Source: CAMDKS01 sp964402975 (GTDB lineage: Bacteria; Bdellovibrionota_B; Oligoflexia; Oligoflexales; RGVZ01). Taken from it: a stretch of 64,000 nucleotides of DNA. Position numbers and translations under genes: made by a program. Location of the stretch: NCBI GenBank assembly GCA_964402975.1, contig CAYOEM010000016.1, positions 1-64,000 of the forward strand. Reading direction: 5' to 3'. The notes under the pieces are model-generated. The model was not told the origin of the DNA. It saw only the letters and a list, made by a program, of their open reading frames with translations, and did not search any database. Below are positions 62,898 to 64,000 of the stretch, in pieces (within the stretch, counting starts at the first letter, position 1; every line of letters starts with the position of its first letter).

Positions 62898-63758
62898 CTA
62901 CTTGAAATCACCACCAAAGCATTGAGTCTTCATGGCTTCATAGACGGGCTGCGATGATTTTGCCTTAAGGTGGCAGGGGTTCGGATTTCCGAAGATGCCT
63001 GAAGTTGAAGCGCACCAAGATTTCGGCATCTCGACACTTTTACCATCTGGAAACACACCTGCATTAGGTGGCGATAAGATTCCATCCTGACTCGTCCAAA
63101 TGGAGCATTTGTTAATTCGTTTTATTTCAGTAGCGTTCTTACTCAGTAATTCAAGAATGTACGGGGAATTAGAAGTGCCAAGCACTTTATCAAAAATGTC
63201 ACCGCAAAGATCGGTGGTGCTACCTTTGGTGCATCCCATGGGCAATGCCTTGACATCCTGCCGCATCAGAACCCCGGTAACACCAATGATCGATCTAATT
63301 TTAGGAAGATGGCCAAGCTCGGACAGGCTTATGAAGGATGCCAATAGTCCAAGCGAATGACCGACACTATCAAATCTCGTGTTGGCAGGATATTTAGCAA
63401 AAATAGTTTTCAGCTGAGTATCCACGGCAGCGTTTATATCTTTTATGTTTTTTGTGTGCGGATATTTAATCAAGTAAATATGCTCCGCTGGCACGCCAAG
63501 TTTTTTCAAGACAGCCGCTGCAGATGTCATATCGACCATCGAAGACGTCGACATCCCTCCGCCACCGTGAAATAGCAACTTCGGATGAATCGGATTTTCT
63601 GGCTCAGGAGCAGGAGCTGATTCGACTTTTCCTTGGGGTTGCTCGGGGTTCGCTTCAGCTTGTTTATTGGTATGGCGCGCCTTGGGCTTTTCCGGATCGA
63701 TGCCACAACCCAAGAGGGTTAACATCGCTAAATAAGCAATAAAACTTCGGACTGCCAT
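62898..63758 (-). CDS. Lipase-like alpha/beta-hydrolase lipoprotein
   Basis: A 286-aa lipoprotein (LTLLGC, Cys18) with a Pro/Glu-rich linker to about residue 55. The hydrolase core shows KLLFHGGGGMST (oxyanion region), FDSVGHSLGLLASF (nucleophile GHSLG), and downstream IWTSQDGILSPP (acid) with a His in NPCHLKAK. Cysteines near CTKG, DLCGD and NKCSIW suggest disulfides. It resembles bacterial triacylglycerol lipases. It is the second such lipoprotein in the window. Confidence 0.78.
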   Translation of the reverse strand: MAVRSFIAYLAMLTLLGCGIDPEKPKARHTNKQAEANPEQPQGKVESAPAPEPENPIHPKLLFHGGGGMSTSSMVDMTSAAAVLKKLGVPAEHIYLIKYPHTKNIKDINAAVDTQLKTIFAKYPANTRFDSVGHSLGLLASFISLSELGHLPKIRSIIGVTGVLMRQDVKALPMGCTKGSTTDLCGDIFDKVLGTSNSPYILELLSKNATEIKRINKCSIWTSQDGILSPPNAGVFPDGKSVEMPKSWCASTSGIFGNPNPCHLKAKSSQPVYEAMKTQCFGGDFK

Positions 63759-63877
63759 GTCGGGTCCCCATCCGGTTAAAGCTACGCTTCAAAGTTTTTG
63801 ATCGGAAATTCGCGGGGCTAACCTAAAACAAGAAAACGACGGCATAGTTTCGCTTGTATTTTTGGTATGTTGCCCCC

Positions 63878-64000
63878 GTGGATCCTCCCCGATTTAGAGA
63901 GCGTAATCTCGATCGAATTGACAGACTCGGAGTTGAAAATTGGGGAGGGGCTAAAGACTTTAAAAATGGTCGGGGTGGGCAGACAAACTGCAAACCACTG
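63878..64000 (+). CDS. Partial coding sequence at the window end
   Basis: A frame from the GTG at 63878 stays open to the last base (41 codons, beginning VDPPRFRERNLDRIDRLGVE). Its composition looks coding, and it sits divergently from the lipase-like gene, where a promoter would be expected. No clear ribosome site is seen. Too little is present to name it. Confidence 0.4.
   Translation, partial: MDPPRFRERNLDRIDRLGVENWGGAKDFKNGRGGQTNCKPL

Overview
The window joins two unrelated genomes. Positions 1-10275 are very AT-rich (roughly 30% GC by eye) and carry tightly packed housekeeping genes in an alphaproteobacterial order. The lysine-rich, short-spacer style resembles streamlined marine lineages such as SAR11; that placement is inference. 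From about 10276 to 64000 the DNA is close to 50% GC. It encodes many lipoproteins, secreted proteases and lipases, an ImuA-ImuB-DnaE2 mutasome and a GroEL without an adjacent groES, in the manner of Bdellovibrionota/Oligoflexia-type bacteria (again inference). Two unrelated genes are cut at the same point: yidD has lost its 5' part and a tandem-ATPase transporter gene has lost its 5' half. The contig is therefore most likely chimeric, and neighbourhood arguments should not be carried across 10276.

Region 1 (1-10275). A forward block runs dnaX(3' end)-ybaB-recR-def-fmt-truA. A convergent reverse block, in transcription order, runs yidD(3' end)-yidC-argB-HAD nucleotidase-dapD-dapE-histone-deacetylase-like amidohydrolase. 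Most genes are separated by only a few bases or overlap.

Region 2 (10276-27700). Truncated peptide-transporter ATPase, lon, a eukaryotic-type two-domain MTHFR, sufE and pyrC (reverse operon), folE2, an unknown membrane protein, a GDT1-type Mn/Ca exporter, a small lipoprotein, an RluA-type pseudouridine synthase, a membrane-anchored carbonic anhydrase-like protein lacking two zinc histidines, a Ste24-type protease, and a secreted caspase-like protein.

Region 3 (27700-41340). SOS section. lexA and the imuA-imuB-dnaE2-smr operon share a matching 20-bp inverted repeat with consensus TRCCATACWTTTRTAYGGTA, very probably the LexA operator of this organism. A Smr-domain protein is translationally coupled to dnaE2 by a 4-bp overlap. 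Between them lie an M64-like lipoprotein, a 2Fe-2S ferredoxin, an ATP-grasp ligase, a subtilisin-like lipoprotein and another HExxH protein.

Region 4 (41340-64000). Metabolic and envelope genes: YkvA, glyoxalase II, an MFS-acyltransferase fusion, a PQQ sugar dehydrogenase, an LCMT-type methyltransferase, cytochrome b561, a lipoprotein/outer-membrane-like pair, YjbQ, Hsp20 with a promoter inverted repeat, two alpha/beta-hydrolase lipoproteins, an aminotransferase, a frame-disrupted trypsin-like protease with Cys-rich repeats, an exact 39-bp tandem duplication, a GldA-like dehydrogenase, GroEL, an amidase, a DUF2339-like membrane protein, and a gene start running off the end. I saw no rRNA, tRNA, CRISPR array, insertion sequence or phage genes.
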